A stretch of DNA of 64,000 nt from assembly GCF_015704865.1 (NCBI RefSeq), contig NZ_JADQTO010000008.1, forward strand, positions 143,307-207,306. The letters run 5' to 3'. Position 1 is the stretch's first letter. Every line of letters begins with the position of its first letter. A model generated the notes under the pieces. That model ran no database searches, was not told the origin of the DNA, and saw only the letters and a program-made list of their open reading frames with translations. The DNA is from Actinoplanes aureus. GTDB taxonomy: Bacteria; Actinomycetota; Actinomycetes; Mycobacteriales; Micromonosporaceae. Below, piece by piece: positions 31,951 through 40,600 of the stretch. Both the position numbers and the translations under genes were made by a program.

Positions 31951-31991
31951 CGTCGCTGCTCTCGCTCGATCTCAGGGTGGGCGCAGCGACG
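31951..31991 (+). promoter_or_regulatory. Stem in the terC leader between riboswitch and start
   Basis: CGTCGCTGC (31951-31959) pairs perfectly with GCAGCGACG (31983-31991). It may bring the riboswitch 3' strand and the ribosome-binding site close together in the expression platform. Confidence 0.5.
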
Positions 31992-32015
31992 ACCCGTGTC
32001 TGCCGGAGGTCCTCG

Positions 32016-33017
32016 TTGAACGTTCCCGCCTGGGTCTGGGGTGTCACTCTTGTCGCCCTCATCGCTGTGCTCGCCGTCGATCTTCTGATCATCGGGCGCA
32101 GACCACACGAACCCAGCATGAAGGAAGCGGGCAGCTGGGTCGCGTTCTACGTCGGCCTCGCCCTGGTCTTCGGCATCGGTGTCTGGGTCGCGGCCGGTGG
32201 GCAGGCGGCGGGTGAGTTTTATACCGGCTGGCTCACCGAGTATTCGCTGAGCGTCGACAACCTCTTCGTCTTCGTGATCATCATGGCCCGCTTCGCGGTG
32301 CCACGACACCTTCAGCAGAAGGTGCTGCTGATCGGCATCGTGCTCGCGCTCGTCATGCGTGGCGCGTTCATCGCCGCCGGCGCCGCGCTGATCTCGCAGT
32401 TCTCCTGGGTCTTCTACATCTTCGGCGCGTTCCTCGTCTACACCGCGATCACGCTGGTGAGGGACGGGGAGAACGACGAGGAGGACTTCAAGGAGAACAT
32501 CCTCATCCGCTGGGCGAAGCGGGCACTGCCGCTGTCGAGCTCGTTCGGCGACGGCCGGTTCAGTGTGGTCACCGAGACCGGCAAGCGGCTGTTCACCCCG
32601 ATGCTGATCGTCATGATCGCGATCGGCACCACCGACCTGATTTTCGCGCTCGACTCGATCCCGGCGATCTTCGGCATCACCAAGGAGCCGTACCTGGTCT
32701 TCACCGCGAACGTCTTCGCGCTGATGGGCCTGCGCCAGCTCTTCTTCCTGCTCGGCGGCCTGCTGGAGCGCCTGGTCTACCTGAACATCGGCCTGGCCGT
32801 GGTGCTCGCCTTCATCGGTGTGAAGCTGGTCCTGGAGGCCCTGCACACCAACAGCCTGTCGTTCATCAACGGTGGGCACGGTTTCCACTGGGCACCGGAG
32901 ATCCCGATCTGGCTCTCCTTGCTGATCATCCTCGGCACGCTGGCCGTAGCCACCGTCGCGAGCCTGATGAAATCCTCCCGCGACCGGAAGCGCGAGCTGA
33001 TCAGCACCAAGAACTGA
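32016..33017 (+). CDS. TerC-family membrane protein (Mn2+ exporter type)
   Basis: This 333-residue protein has about nine transmembrane helices. Family marks are the acidic-Asp helix YSLSVDNLFVFVIIMARFAVP and a second such helix DLIFALDSIPAIFGITKEPYLV, together with MGLRQLFFLLGGLLERL. Several TerC/Alx proteins export manganese, in some bacteria to metallate secreted enzymes. I choose TTG 32016, which follows GGAGGT by 5 bases; the longer frame from 31923 would begin inside the riboswitch. The leader indicates control by Mn2+ at translation initiation. A 16-bp hairpin follows. Confidence 0.9.
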   Translation: MNVPAWVWGVTLVALIAVLAVDLLIIGRRPHEPSMKEAGSWVAFYVGLALVFGIGVWVAAGGQAAGEFYTGWLTEYSLSVDNLFVFVIIMARFAVPRHLQQKVLLIGIVLALVMRGAFIAAGAALISQFSWVFYIFGAFLVYTAITLVRDGENDEEDFKENILIRWAKRALPLSSSFGDGRFSVVTETGKRLFTPMLIVMIAIGTTDLIFALDSIPAIFGITKEPYLVFTANVFALMGLRQLFFLLGGLLERLVYLNIGLAVVLAFIGVKLVLEALHTNSLSFINGGHGFHWAPEIPIWLSLLIILGTLAVATVASLMKSSRDRKRELISTKN

Positions 33018-33076
33018 GGATCAAAGCCCCTCTTCGGTACGGCCGGAGCGCCGTTCCGCACCATCCGGACAGAGCG

Positions 33077-33111
33077 ACGAGCCCGGGCGACCATCGGTCG
33101 CCCGGGCTCGT
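33077..33111 (+). terminator. Terminator after terC
   Basis: ACGAGCCCGGGCGACC (33077-33092) pairs perfectly over 16 bp with GGTCGCCCGGGCTCGT (33096-33111) with a 3-nt loop, about 60 bases after the terC stop. Confidence 0.75.
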
Positions 33112-33290
33112 GGCATTCCGTCGCGCCCGTGGCGGAGTAGGCCCCACCCAGCCCGGCGGTCGCGGTGCGGCCTCGAGCGCGCACCGGCTCGCGCGGCAGG
33201 GCGGGCAGGTGTGGGCTGGCGGGACTGCCTGCCGCGTACCGAAACGGGGTCTTGAAAGAAGGAAGGTGGCGTGCGGAGCTGGAGCGCAGG

Positions 33291-33321
33291 AACGGCCCGC
33301 CCACAGGGTGGGCGGGCCGTT
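33291..33321 (-). terminator. Terminator after typA
   Basis: AACGGCCCGCCCAC (33291-33304) and GTGGGCGGGCCGTT (33308-33321) form a perfect 14-bp stem with a 3-nt loop, 11 bases beyond the typA stop on the minus strand. Confidence 0.7.
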
Positions 33322-33332
33322 CGAAGTGGGAG

Positions 33333-35198
33333 CTACTGCTGGTGCTTGCGGCGGGCCGCGGCGCGGCCCCGGACGGTCTGGTCCAGCTCGACCTTGCGGA
33401 TGCGGACCGCGGCCGGGGTGACCTCGACGCACTCGTCCTCGCGGCAGAACTCCAGGGCCTGCTCGAGGGACAGCTTGCGCGGCGGGATCAGGCGCTCGGT
33501 GTTGTCGGCGCTCGCGGCGCGCATGTTGGTGAGCTTCTTCTCCTTGGTGATGTTGACGTCCATGTCGTCCTCGCGGGAGTTCTCGCCGACGATCATGCCT
33601 TCGTAGACCTCGGTGCTCGGCTCGACGAAGAGCTGGCCGCGCTCCTGCAGGTTGATCATTGCGAAGCCGGTGACCGCGCCGGCCCGGTCGGCGACCAGGG
33701 AGCCGTTCTGGCGGGTGCGGAGCTCGCCGAACCACGGCTCGTGGTCCTCGTAGAGGTGGTGCATGATGCCGGTGCCGCGGGTCTCGGTGAGGAACTCGGT
33801 GCGGAAGCCGATCAGGCCGCGCGCCGGGACGAGCCACTCCATCCGCAGCCAGCCGGTGCCGTGGTTGATCAGCTCCTGCATGCGGCCCTTGCGGGTGGAG
33901 AGAAGCTGGGTGATCGCGCCCATGTACTCGTCGGGGGCGTCGATGGTGAGCCGCTCGACGGGCTCGTGCACCTTGCCGTCGACGGTGCGGGTGACGACCT
34001 GGGGCTTGCCGACGGTCAGCTCGTAGCCTTCGCGGCGCATCTGCTCGACCAGGATGGCGAGGGCGAGTTCACCACGGCCCTGGACCTCCCAGGCGTCGGG
34101 GCGGTCGGTTGGGAGGATCCGGAGCGAGACGTTGCCGATCAGCTCCTTGTCGAGGCGGTCCTTGACCATGCGCGCGGTGACCTTGGCGCCCTTGACCCTG
34201 CCGACCAGCGGTGAGGTGTTGGTGCCGAGGACCATGGAGATGGCCGGCTCGTCGACGGTGATCAGTGGCAGCGGGATCGGGTTCTCCGCGTCGGCGAGGG
34301 TCTCACCGATCATGATTTCCGGGATGCCGGCGAGGGCGATGATGTCGCCGGGGCCGGCGCTCTCGGCGGGCTTGCGCTCGAGGCCCTCGGTGACCAGCAG
34401 TTCGGAGATGCGTACGTTGGAGATCGTGCCGTCGGTCTTGCACCAGGCGACGGTCTGGCCCTTGCGGATGGTGCCCTCGTGCACGCGGCACAGCGCGAGC
34501 CGGCCGAGGAACGGCGAGGCGTCGAGGTTGACCACGTGCGCCTGCAGCGGCGCGCCCTCGGTGTAGGTCGGGGCCGGGATGGTCTCGAGGATCGTGCTGA
34601 ACAGCACCTCGAGATCGGTGGAGTCCTCGGGGACGGTGCCGTCCTTGGGCTGGGTCAGCGAGGCGATGCCGTCGCGGGCGCACGCGTAGACGATCGGGAA
34701 CTCGATCTGGTGCTCGTCGGCGTCGAGGTCGAGGAAGAGCTCGTACGTCTCGTCGACGACCTCCTTGATCCGGGCGTCCGGCCGGTCCACCTTGTTGATG
34801 ATCAGGATGATCGGCAGCTTGGCGTGCAGCGCCTTGCGCAGCACGAAGCGGGTCTGCGGCAGCGGGCCCTCGGAGGCGTCCACGAGCAGCGCGACGCCGT
34901 CGACCATGGTGAGGCCGCGTTCGACCTCACCGCCGAAGTCGGCGTGGCCGGGGGTGTCGATGATGTTGATGGTGACGGGCTCACCGTCGGCGGGCCGGTA
35001 GCTGATCGCCGTGTTCTTGGCGAGAATGGTGATGCCCTTTTCCCGCTCCAGGTCCATGGAGTCCATGACGCGGTCGGCCATCTCGCCGCGCGCGTGGGAC
35101 TGGCTGCCCTGGCGCAGCATGGCGTCGACCAGGGTGGTTTTGCCATGGTCGACGTGAGCGATGATGGCGACGTTGCGTAGGTCGGTGCGGGTCTGCAT
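33333..35198 (-). CDS. typA: Ribosome-associated GTPase TypA/BipA
   Basis: This 621-residue translational GTPase of the EF-G family acts in stress adaptation and 50S assembly. G1 is AHVDHGKTTLVDAML, the G2 Thr is in KGITILAKN, G3 is DTPGHADFGGEVERGL, and G4 is NKVDRPDAR. Domains II, III and V follow, and the BipA-specific C-terminal domain carries TGIMHHLYEDHEPWFG and REDDMDVNITKEKKLTNMRA. The last residues (RGRAAARRKHQQ) are basic. It is transcribed alone and convergent with terC. Confidence 0.96.
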   Translation of the reverse strand: MQTRTDLRNVAIIAHVDHGKTTLVDAMLRQGSQSHARGEMADRVMDSMDLEREKGITILAKNTAISYRPADGEPVTINIIDTPGHADFGGEVERGLTMVDGVALLVDASEGPLPQTRFVLRKALHAKLPIILIINKVDRPDARIKEVVDETYELFLDLDADEHQIEFPIVYACARDGIASLTQPKDGTVPEDSTDLEVLFSTILETIPAPTYTEGAPLQAHVVNLDASPFLGRLALCRVHEGTIRKGQTVAWCKTDGTISNVRISELLVTEGLERKPAESAGPGDIIALAGIPEIMIGETLADAENPIPLPLITVDEPAISMVLGTNTSPLVGRVKGAKVTARMVKDRLDKELIGNVSLRILPTDRPDAWEVQGRGELALAILVEQMRREGYELTVGKPQVVTRTVDGKVHEPVERLTIDAPDEYMGAITQLLSTRKGRMQELINHGTGWLRMEWLVPARGLIGFRTEFLTETRGTGIMHHLYEDHEPWFGELRTRQNGSLVADRAGAVTGFAMINLQERGQLFVEPSTEVYEGMIVGENSREDDMDVNITKEKKLTNMRAASADNTERLIPPRKLSLEQALEFCREDECVEVTPAAVRIRKVELDQTVRGRAAARRKHQQ

Positions 35199-35316
35199 AC
35201 ACCCATTGTCCCCGGCTCAGGTTGCTGTTCGAGGCGCGGGGTCAAGACCCGAATCTTGTGCTCTTTTGGCCGGTTTCGAGTGCAGCGAAGATCACCCAGC
35301 TGCTGTTAACGTTCCT

Positions 35317-35350
35317 CATCGATGTTTTACGGGGGAGGTTCGCATCGATG
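35317..35350 (+). promoter_or_regulatory. Repeated CATCGATG flanking a ribosome-binding site
   Basis: The self-complementary octamer CATCGATG occurs at 35317-35324 and 35343-35350, the second copy containing the ATG start of the lipoprotein gene. The ribosome-binding site GGGGGAGG (35331-35338) lies between them. If the two copies pair, the start codon is in the stem and the Shine-Dalgarno in the loop. Confidence 0.4.
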
Positions 35351-36145
35351 AAGACGCGTCTCGCTGTAGCGGTGATCGCATTGATGGTGGCGTCCGGCTG
35401 CGGCGTGGTCGGCGGAGGCGACGCGGACACGGCGGCGCCGGCGCCGGTGGCCGCGACGCCGAGCGACGTGCCAACCTCGACGGAACTCCTGGAGGAGCCG
35501 ACGGAGGAGCCCACCGCGGAGCCGTCCCCGACGCCGTCCAAGACGAAGCCGAAGAAGCCGAAGCCGAGCGCGACCACGCCCACCGAGGACCCGTTCAACT
35601 TCCAGCTGCCGGAGTGCGCCGAGCTGGTCGGCAAGGCGGTCTCCAAGGCGAAGGCGAAGGCGGCGCTGAACGCGGCAGCGGCCAAGACCTACTGGCCGGG
35701 GTCGGCGCCGACCCTCAAGGTGCCGGCCGACCTGGTGCGGTCGGTCGCCTGGCACGAGAGCGGCTGGACCTCGAACATCGAGAACTGCGACGGCGGCTTC
35801 GGGCTGATGCAGGTGATGCCGGACACCGAGGCCTTCATCAACCAGCGCTTCGAGAAGTCCTACGACTTCCGGGACTACCGGCAGAACGCGATCATCGGGG
35901 CGAACCAGCTGGCCTGGCTCACCAAGTACTTCGGCGAGAAGTACTTCAAGAAGAAGTACGACCTGAGCACCTCGAAGTGCGCCTCCGACTCCTCGCCGTG
36001 CCTACTGAACCTGGTGATCGACGGCTACAACATGGGCTACGGAGAGACCGAGGCGGCGTTTCTGAACAACAAGAAGCTGTCCAACCCCGATTACGTCCAC
36101 CTGATCCGGGCGAACATGCGGGATTGCGACTGCGACCGGTACTGA
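35348..36145 (+). CDS. Lytic transglycosylase-like (SLT-domain) lipoprotein
   Basis: This 265-residue secreted lipoprotein has signal MKTRLAVAVIALMVASGC, with Cys18 as the predicted lipid anchor. A ~60-residue Pro/Thr/Glu/Lys linker (EEPTEEPTAEPSPTPSKTKP) spans the surface. The C-terminal domain has the goose-lysozyme/SLT pattern: catalytic Glu in SVAWHESGW, then GGFGLMQVMPDT, and IIGANQLAWLTKYF. It should cut or probe peptidoglycan. Four cysteines near the end (KCASDSSPC and DCDC) may form disulfides. ATG 35348 follows GGGGGAGG by 9 bases. It is divergent from typA. Confidence 0.85.
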   Translation: MKTRLAVAVIALMVASGCGVVGGGDADTAAPAPVAATPSDVPTSTELLEEPTEEPTAEPSPTPSKTKPKKPKPSATTPTEDPFNFQLPECAELVGKAVSKAKAKAALNAAAAKTYWPGSAPTLKVPADLVRSVAWHESGWTSNIENCDGGFGLMQVMPDTEAFINQRFEKSYDFRDYRQNAIIGANQLAWLTKYFGEKYFKKKYDLSTSKCASDSSPCLLNLVIDGYNMGYGETEAAFLNNKKLSNPDYVHLIRANMRDCDCDRY

Positions 36146-36222
36146 GCCGGGGCGGTCCCGGGGCGACCCGGACCGCGAGCTACACTGGTCGGCGGACCCG
36201 AGACCCCGCTTACTGAGCCGTT

Positions 36223-36252
36223 TTGACCCTCTCGTCAGGGCGGTAGTAAGGT
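36223..36252 (+). promoter_or_regulatory. Promoter of the L11-like gene
   Basis: TTGACC (36223-36228), 18-bp spacer, TAAGGT (36247-36252) is a good housekeeping-type promoter ~80 bases before the start codon. It is embedded in an imperfect inverted repeat (GAGACCCCGCTTACT near 36200-36215 with AGTAAGGTCTCGGGGT at 36245-36260). Confidence 0.5.
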
Positions 36253-36330
36253 CTCGGGGTTGTCGTGTGTCGTTGATGCTGGCGAGCTGCGTTGTCTCGG
36301 CCCGCAGCTCACCCTAAGGAGCCTTACCCA

Positions 36331-36756
36331 ATGCCTCCCAAGAAGAAGACCCATGAGGTAACCCTCGCGCTTGAGGCGGGTAACGCCGCGATGGTCGACC
36401 TCGGTAAGATGCTTGGCCCGACCGGTGCCAACATGCGTGCCGTCAAGGTTGAGTACGACGAGGCCACCGCGAAGAACCGGGGCGAGATCATCCCGGTCAT
36501 CGTCTCGGTCTACGAGGACCGCAGCCACACGCTGGCCTACAAGACGCCGCCGACCAGCTTCCTCATCCGGAAGAGCCTCGGCATCCAGTCCGGCGCCGCG
36601 AACCCGCTCACCACGACCGTCGGGACGCTCAGCGCGACCCAGGTCAAGGAGATCGCGGAGCGTAAGCTGCCCGACCTCAACGCGAACGACCTGGACGCCG
36701 CGATCAAGATCGTCGCCGGCACCGCCCGTTCCATGGGTGTGAAGGTCGCGCTGTAA
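36331..36756 (+). CDS. Diverged ribosomal protein L11 (uL11) paralogue
   Basis: This 141-residue protein aligns over its full length with ribosomal L11. It starts MPPKKKTHEVTL, contains NRGEIIPVIVSVYEDRSHTLAYKTPP, and ends with the L11 C-terminal RNA-binding domain ATQVKEIAERKLPDLNANDLDAA and GTARSMGVKV. The N-terminal domain lacks the Pro-rich PPVGPALG segment that forms the thiostrepton/EF-G contact face; here it reads AAMVDLGKMLGPTGANM. True rplK normally lies next to rplA and nusG, which are absent here, so this is probably a second copy. AAGGAG at 36316 supports ATG 36331. Confidence 0.8.
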   Translation: MPPKKKTHEVTLALEAGNAAMVDLGKMLGPTGANMRAVKVEYDEATAKNRGEIIPVIVSVYEDRSHTLAYKTPPTSFLIRKSLGIQSGAANPLTTTVGTLSATQVKEIAERKLPDLNANDLDAAIKIVAGTARSMGVKVAL

Positions 36757-36770
36757 CACCTGATCGATCG

Positions 36771-36803
36771 AAACGGGCCCCGGTGCGAACCGGGGCCCGT
36801 TTT
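36771..36803. terminator. Bidirectional terminator between L11-like and ClpP-like genes
   Basis: AAACGGGCCCCGGT (36771-36784) pairs over 14 bp with ACCGGGGCCCGTTT (36789-36802) around loop GCGA. The A run on one side and the T run on the other suit termination in both directions for the convergent genes. Confidence 0.9.
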
Positions 36804-36806
36804 GCG

Positions 36807-37433
36807 TCAGCGGCCTTTCGGGGCGACCACCTCGTCGATCAGCCCGTACTCCAGGGCCTCGGCCGCGCTCAGGCTCCGGCCGGACGAGAGGTCGTCCTCG
36901 ATCCGGCTGCGTGGCTTCCCGGTGACCTCGGCCAGCCGGAGCACCGCCTCCTCCAGCTCGCGCAGGTGCTGCCCGGCGGCGGCGGCCACCTCGTCCGCCG
37001 TACCGGTGACGCCGCCGGCGCGCGGCTCGGCGAGCTTGAACCGGGCGTGCCGGTACGCCGCCCGCCGATCCGCCGCGGCCAGGACCGCCAGCACCGCCCC
37101 ACCCGCCTCGGAGGTGACCAGGGCGTGCACCGGGGCGGTCAGTGCGTCGATCACGTCGATGACCGACAGCGCCGCGCTCAGGTCGCCGCCCGGACTCGCC
37201 ACGTGCAGCTGCACCGGCTCCGGGCCGGCCGAGTCGAGGGTGAGCAGCGCCGCCGCGATGCCGGTCGCCGCCTCGTTGGTGAGCTGCCCGCGGAGCATCA
37301 CGATCCGCTGGTCGAAGAGCCGCTCCTCGAGCCACCCGGGCAGCCCGGGCCCGCCGGGCAGATGCGGTTGCCACTCGGGAGGCTGGTTGGGCGGGGGGAA
37401 CCCCCAGCGGGACGGATCATGTCGCAGGTTCAC
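36807..37433 (-). CDS. ClpP-like protein lacking the catalytic Ser and His
   Basis: This 208-residue protein has the ClpP/crotonase fold pattern: RIVMLRGQLTNEAATGIAAALL, then PVQLHVASPGGDLSAALSVIDVIDAL, and the C-terminal handle AGQHLRELEEAVLRLAEVTG with ALEYGLIDEVV. When the active-site region is aligned to ClpP (ASMGAFLLAAG ... PHARIMIHQP), the Ser position is Ala in EAGGAVLA and the catalytic His is Ala in HARFKLAEP. It should be proteolytically inactive. The N-terminus has a Trp/Pro-rich extension (WGFPPPNQPPEWQPHLPG). GTG start at 37433. It may be a regulatory or structural ClpP partner. Confidence 0.75.
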   Translation of the reverse strand: MNLRHDPSRWGFPPPNQPPEWQPHLPGGPGLPGWLEERLFDQRIVMLRGQLTNEAATGIAAALLTLDSAGPEPVQLHVASPGGDLSAALSVIDVIDALTAPVHALVTSEAGGAVLAVLAAADRRAAYRHARFKLAEPRAGGVTGTADEVAAAAGQHLRELEEAVLRLAEVTGKPRSRIEDDLSSGRSLSAAEALEYGLIDEVVAPKGR

Positions 37434-37600
37434 CGCTACCTCCAGTGCTCGAGGGCTTCCGCCAGCGTAGCCATCGGAGCGGGCATCGATGATCCTTCAG
37501 GGTTGTTCGGTGCGAAGCCGGGCTGGAACAGGTCATCTCCGAGGAAGCCACCCAGCCGGATAAATAAGAAAAATCATGGCACAAGGGGCATTATGCAACT

Positions 37601-40600
37601 GTGGGCGAGGAGGTGCTGTATACCAGCCACCGGACTCGGGTCTATCGCCGGATCGCACTCGACGGCCACGGAACCGTCGTCTGCAAGCGGGCCACGGGTT
37701 CCGGCGCGGTGCGGCGTATCGAACACGAGCAGGCCGTGCTGCGACGCCTCGCCGGTATCCCGGGCGTACCCCGGCTCGCTGCCCACCAGGCCCGTCAGCT
37801 GCTGATCGTCGAGGACGACGACGCCAGCACACCGGTGAACACCCGCCTGCCGATCGCCAGCCTCGTCCAGACCGCCCGGGAACTGGCAGCCACGTTGGCA
37901 GCGGTGCACCGGGCCGGCGTGGTCCATCGCGACGTCACCCCGGCCAATGTCATCCTGCCGTCCACCGGGCGGCCGGTGCTCATCGACTATGACCTGGCCC
38001 TGGTCGACTCGCCGGCAGCCGACCCCGCATCGGCTGGCGGGCTGATCGGCACGCTGGGTTACCTGGCGCCGGAGCAGACCGGCCGGACCGGGCTCGCGGT
38101 GGACTGCCGTGCCGACCTCTACGGTCTGGGAGCCACCCTCTACGCGCTGGCAGTCGGCACGCCACCCTTTCCCGGCGACGACGCCCTTGAAGTCGTCCGC
38201 GACACCCTGGTGCGAGTGCCTGTCGCGCCGGCCGGCCGGCGCTCCGACGTCCCACGCCGGCTCAGCGAGATCATCATGCGGTTGCTCGAGAAGGATCCGG
38301 ACTGCCGTTACCAGAGCGCTGAAGGGCTGGCGCACGATCTCGCGCGTTGCGCCACCGACCCGGACGGCCAGTGGCGGCTGGGCGAACGTGACTTCCCGGC
38401 CTTTCTGTCCGCACCCGCGCGGCTGGTCGGTCGCGACCGGGAGATCCGCTTGCTGGCCGGAGCACTGGACCGGGCGCTCACCGGCGACGGCCCGGCCATG
38501 CTGGTCACCGGCCCGCCTGGAATCGGCAAGAGCGCACTCGTGCAAACTCTCCGCCCGGCGGTCACCGAACGCGGAGGCTGGTTCGTCGCCGGCAAGTTCG
38601 ACCAGTTCCGCACCGGTACGGGCAGCGGCGGCATAACCCGGGCAGTGTGCTTGCTGGGCCGCTTGCTGCTCGCGGAGCCGGAGCCGGAGGCGGCTGACGA
38701 CCGGCAGCGGCTCCTCACCGCTCTGGGACCCAACGCCGCGGTCGCCACAGCTGCGATTCCCGAGCTGGCGGCCTTCATCGGCCGTCAGGACCCGCCGCAG
38801 TCCGGCGACCCGGCGGCTGCTCCGACCCGAGCCGGCGCCACGGTCGTCGCCCTGCTCCGGGCCCTCGCGGTCCGCCACCGGATCGTGTTCGTCCTGGACG
38901 ACCTGCAGTGGGCGGGCAGCGTGTCACTTCAGATTCTGGACGCCATCGTCTGTGCCGGGCCGATACCCGGCTTCCTCCTCCTCGCCACGTATCGGGACGA
39001 GGAGGTGAGCGGGGAGCATCCGCTCACCTCCCTCGCCGCGCGCTGGCAACGCGACGGCCAGGCCGGACCGCCGGTGCGGCTCACCAACCTGAGCCGTGAT
39101 GGTCTGGCAGAGCTGGCCGGCGCGGTGCTGCGTATGACGCCGGAGTCGGCGTCCGGCCTCGCGACCGCACTCGAGGCCGGCAGCGGTGGCAATCCGTACG
39201 GGACGGTCGAAGTGCTGAACGCGCTGCGTGCGGAGGGCCTGCTGGCTCTCGCGGAGGAGGGCTGGTGGTGGGACCCGGACGCCGTACGCGCGTTCGTCTC
39301 CCGCCATCGCGTCCCGCAAATGCTGGCGGCGAGACTGAAACAGCAGCCGGGCGCGACCCGCCGGTTGTCGGCCGCCCTCGCCTGCCTCGGTGGTGAGGTC
39401 CGCCCGGAGTTCCTCGCCGCCGCGGTGGCAGCACCCCGGACGGTTCTCATCCAGCAACTGGCTCCCGCGATCACCGACGGCCTGATCGCGGTGTCCGGCG
39501 CGGGAACCGTCCAGTTCCGGCACGACCTCATCCACCGGGCCGCCCGGGAGATCCTGCCGCGCGACGACCAGGATCGGTTACAGCTGGCCATGGCCCGGCG
39601 GCTGGCCCGGTGCGCGGATTACCAGCAGGAGGCCGCCGAGCAGTACCTCGCGGTGACGAGCCTGGTGCAAACGCCGAGGGAGCGACGATCCGCGGCCGCC
39701 CTGCTGCACGCTGCCGGCCGGCGTACGGCCCAGATGACGAACTATCCGGTGGCCGACGAGTTGCTCGACGCGGCGGGCCGGCTTCTCGACTCGATACCGG
39801 GAAGCCGTGATGCGCCGGCCCGCAATGCCATCGCGGTGGACCGGCACGCGACGCTCTACTGCACCGGCCGGCTCGCCGAGGCGGACCAGATCTACCGGGA
39901 TCTGGCGGCCCGTTCACCGGCCCTGCTCACGCTGGCCGACGCCACCGCGATCCAGATCAACAGCCTCACCCAGCGGGGCGAGTGCCGCGCCGCCATCGCC
40001 CTGGGCTTGGAGGTGCTGCACCGGTTCGGAATCGAGCTACCGGACGACCTGGCGTCGGACGTCCGCAAGGAAACCGCCGAGCTGCGCGAATGGGTCAACC
40101 GGGTGCTGGCGCCCGCCGGTGAGCAAGGTCACCGGGCAGCGGAGGCAACGGACCCGCGGATTCTGGCGGTCGGCCGCCTCATCAACCGGCTGCTCCCCGC
40201 CGCCTTCCAGCGCGACCCGCTGCTGCACGCCTGGCTCGTACTTCAGGCATACCGACTGTGGCAGCGGGACGGGGTGTGCGCTCCGGTGATCGGCACTGTC
40301 GGCGCCGCCATCTGCGTGACGATCGACCAGTACGACGACTACCACACCGGTTACCTGCTGACCCGGTACGTCGTCGCGGTGGGGCGGGAACGCGGCTATC
40401 AGGCGGAGACGGGGATCGCCTGGTACATGCACCTGTTCCTGGCCGCGCACTGGTTCGAACCGCTGGAGGAGATCGGCGAGATCGCGCAGCAGGCCCGCGA
40501 CGACCTGCTGGCCGCGGGTGACGTCCAGGTCGCGGGCCTGCTCTCCGCCAGGTTGCTGACCGTGGTCCTGGAAACCACCGACTCCCTGGAGACGTGCGCC

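Noticed and set aside
31923..32015. Longer TerC start (GTG 31923)
   Set aside because: This segment is part of the riboswitch-like leader; TTG 32016 has a good ribosome-binding site and the family N-terminus.
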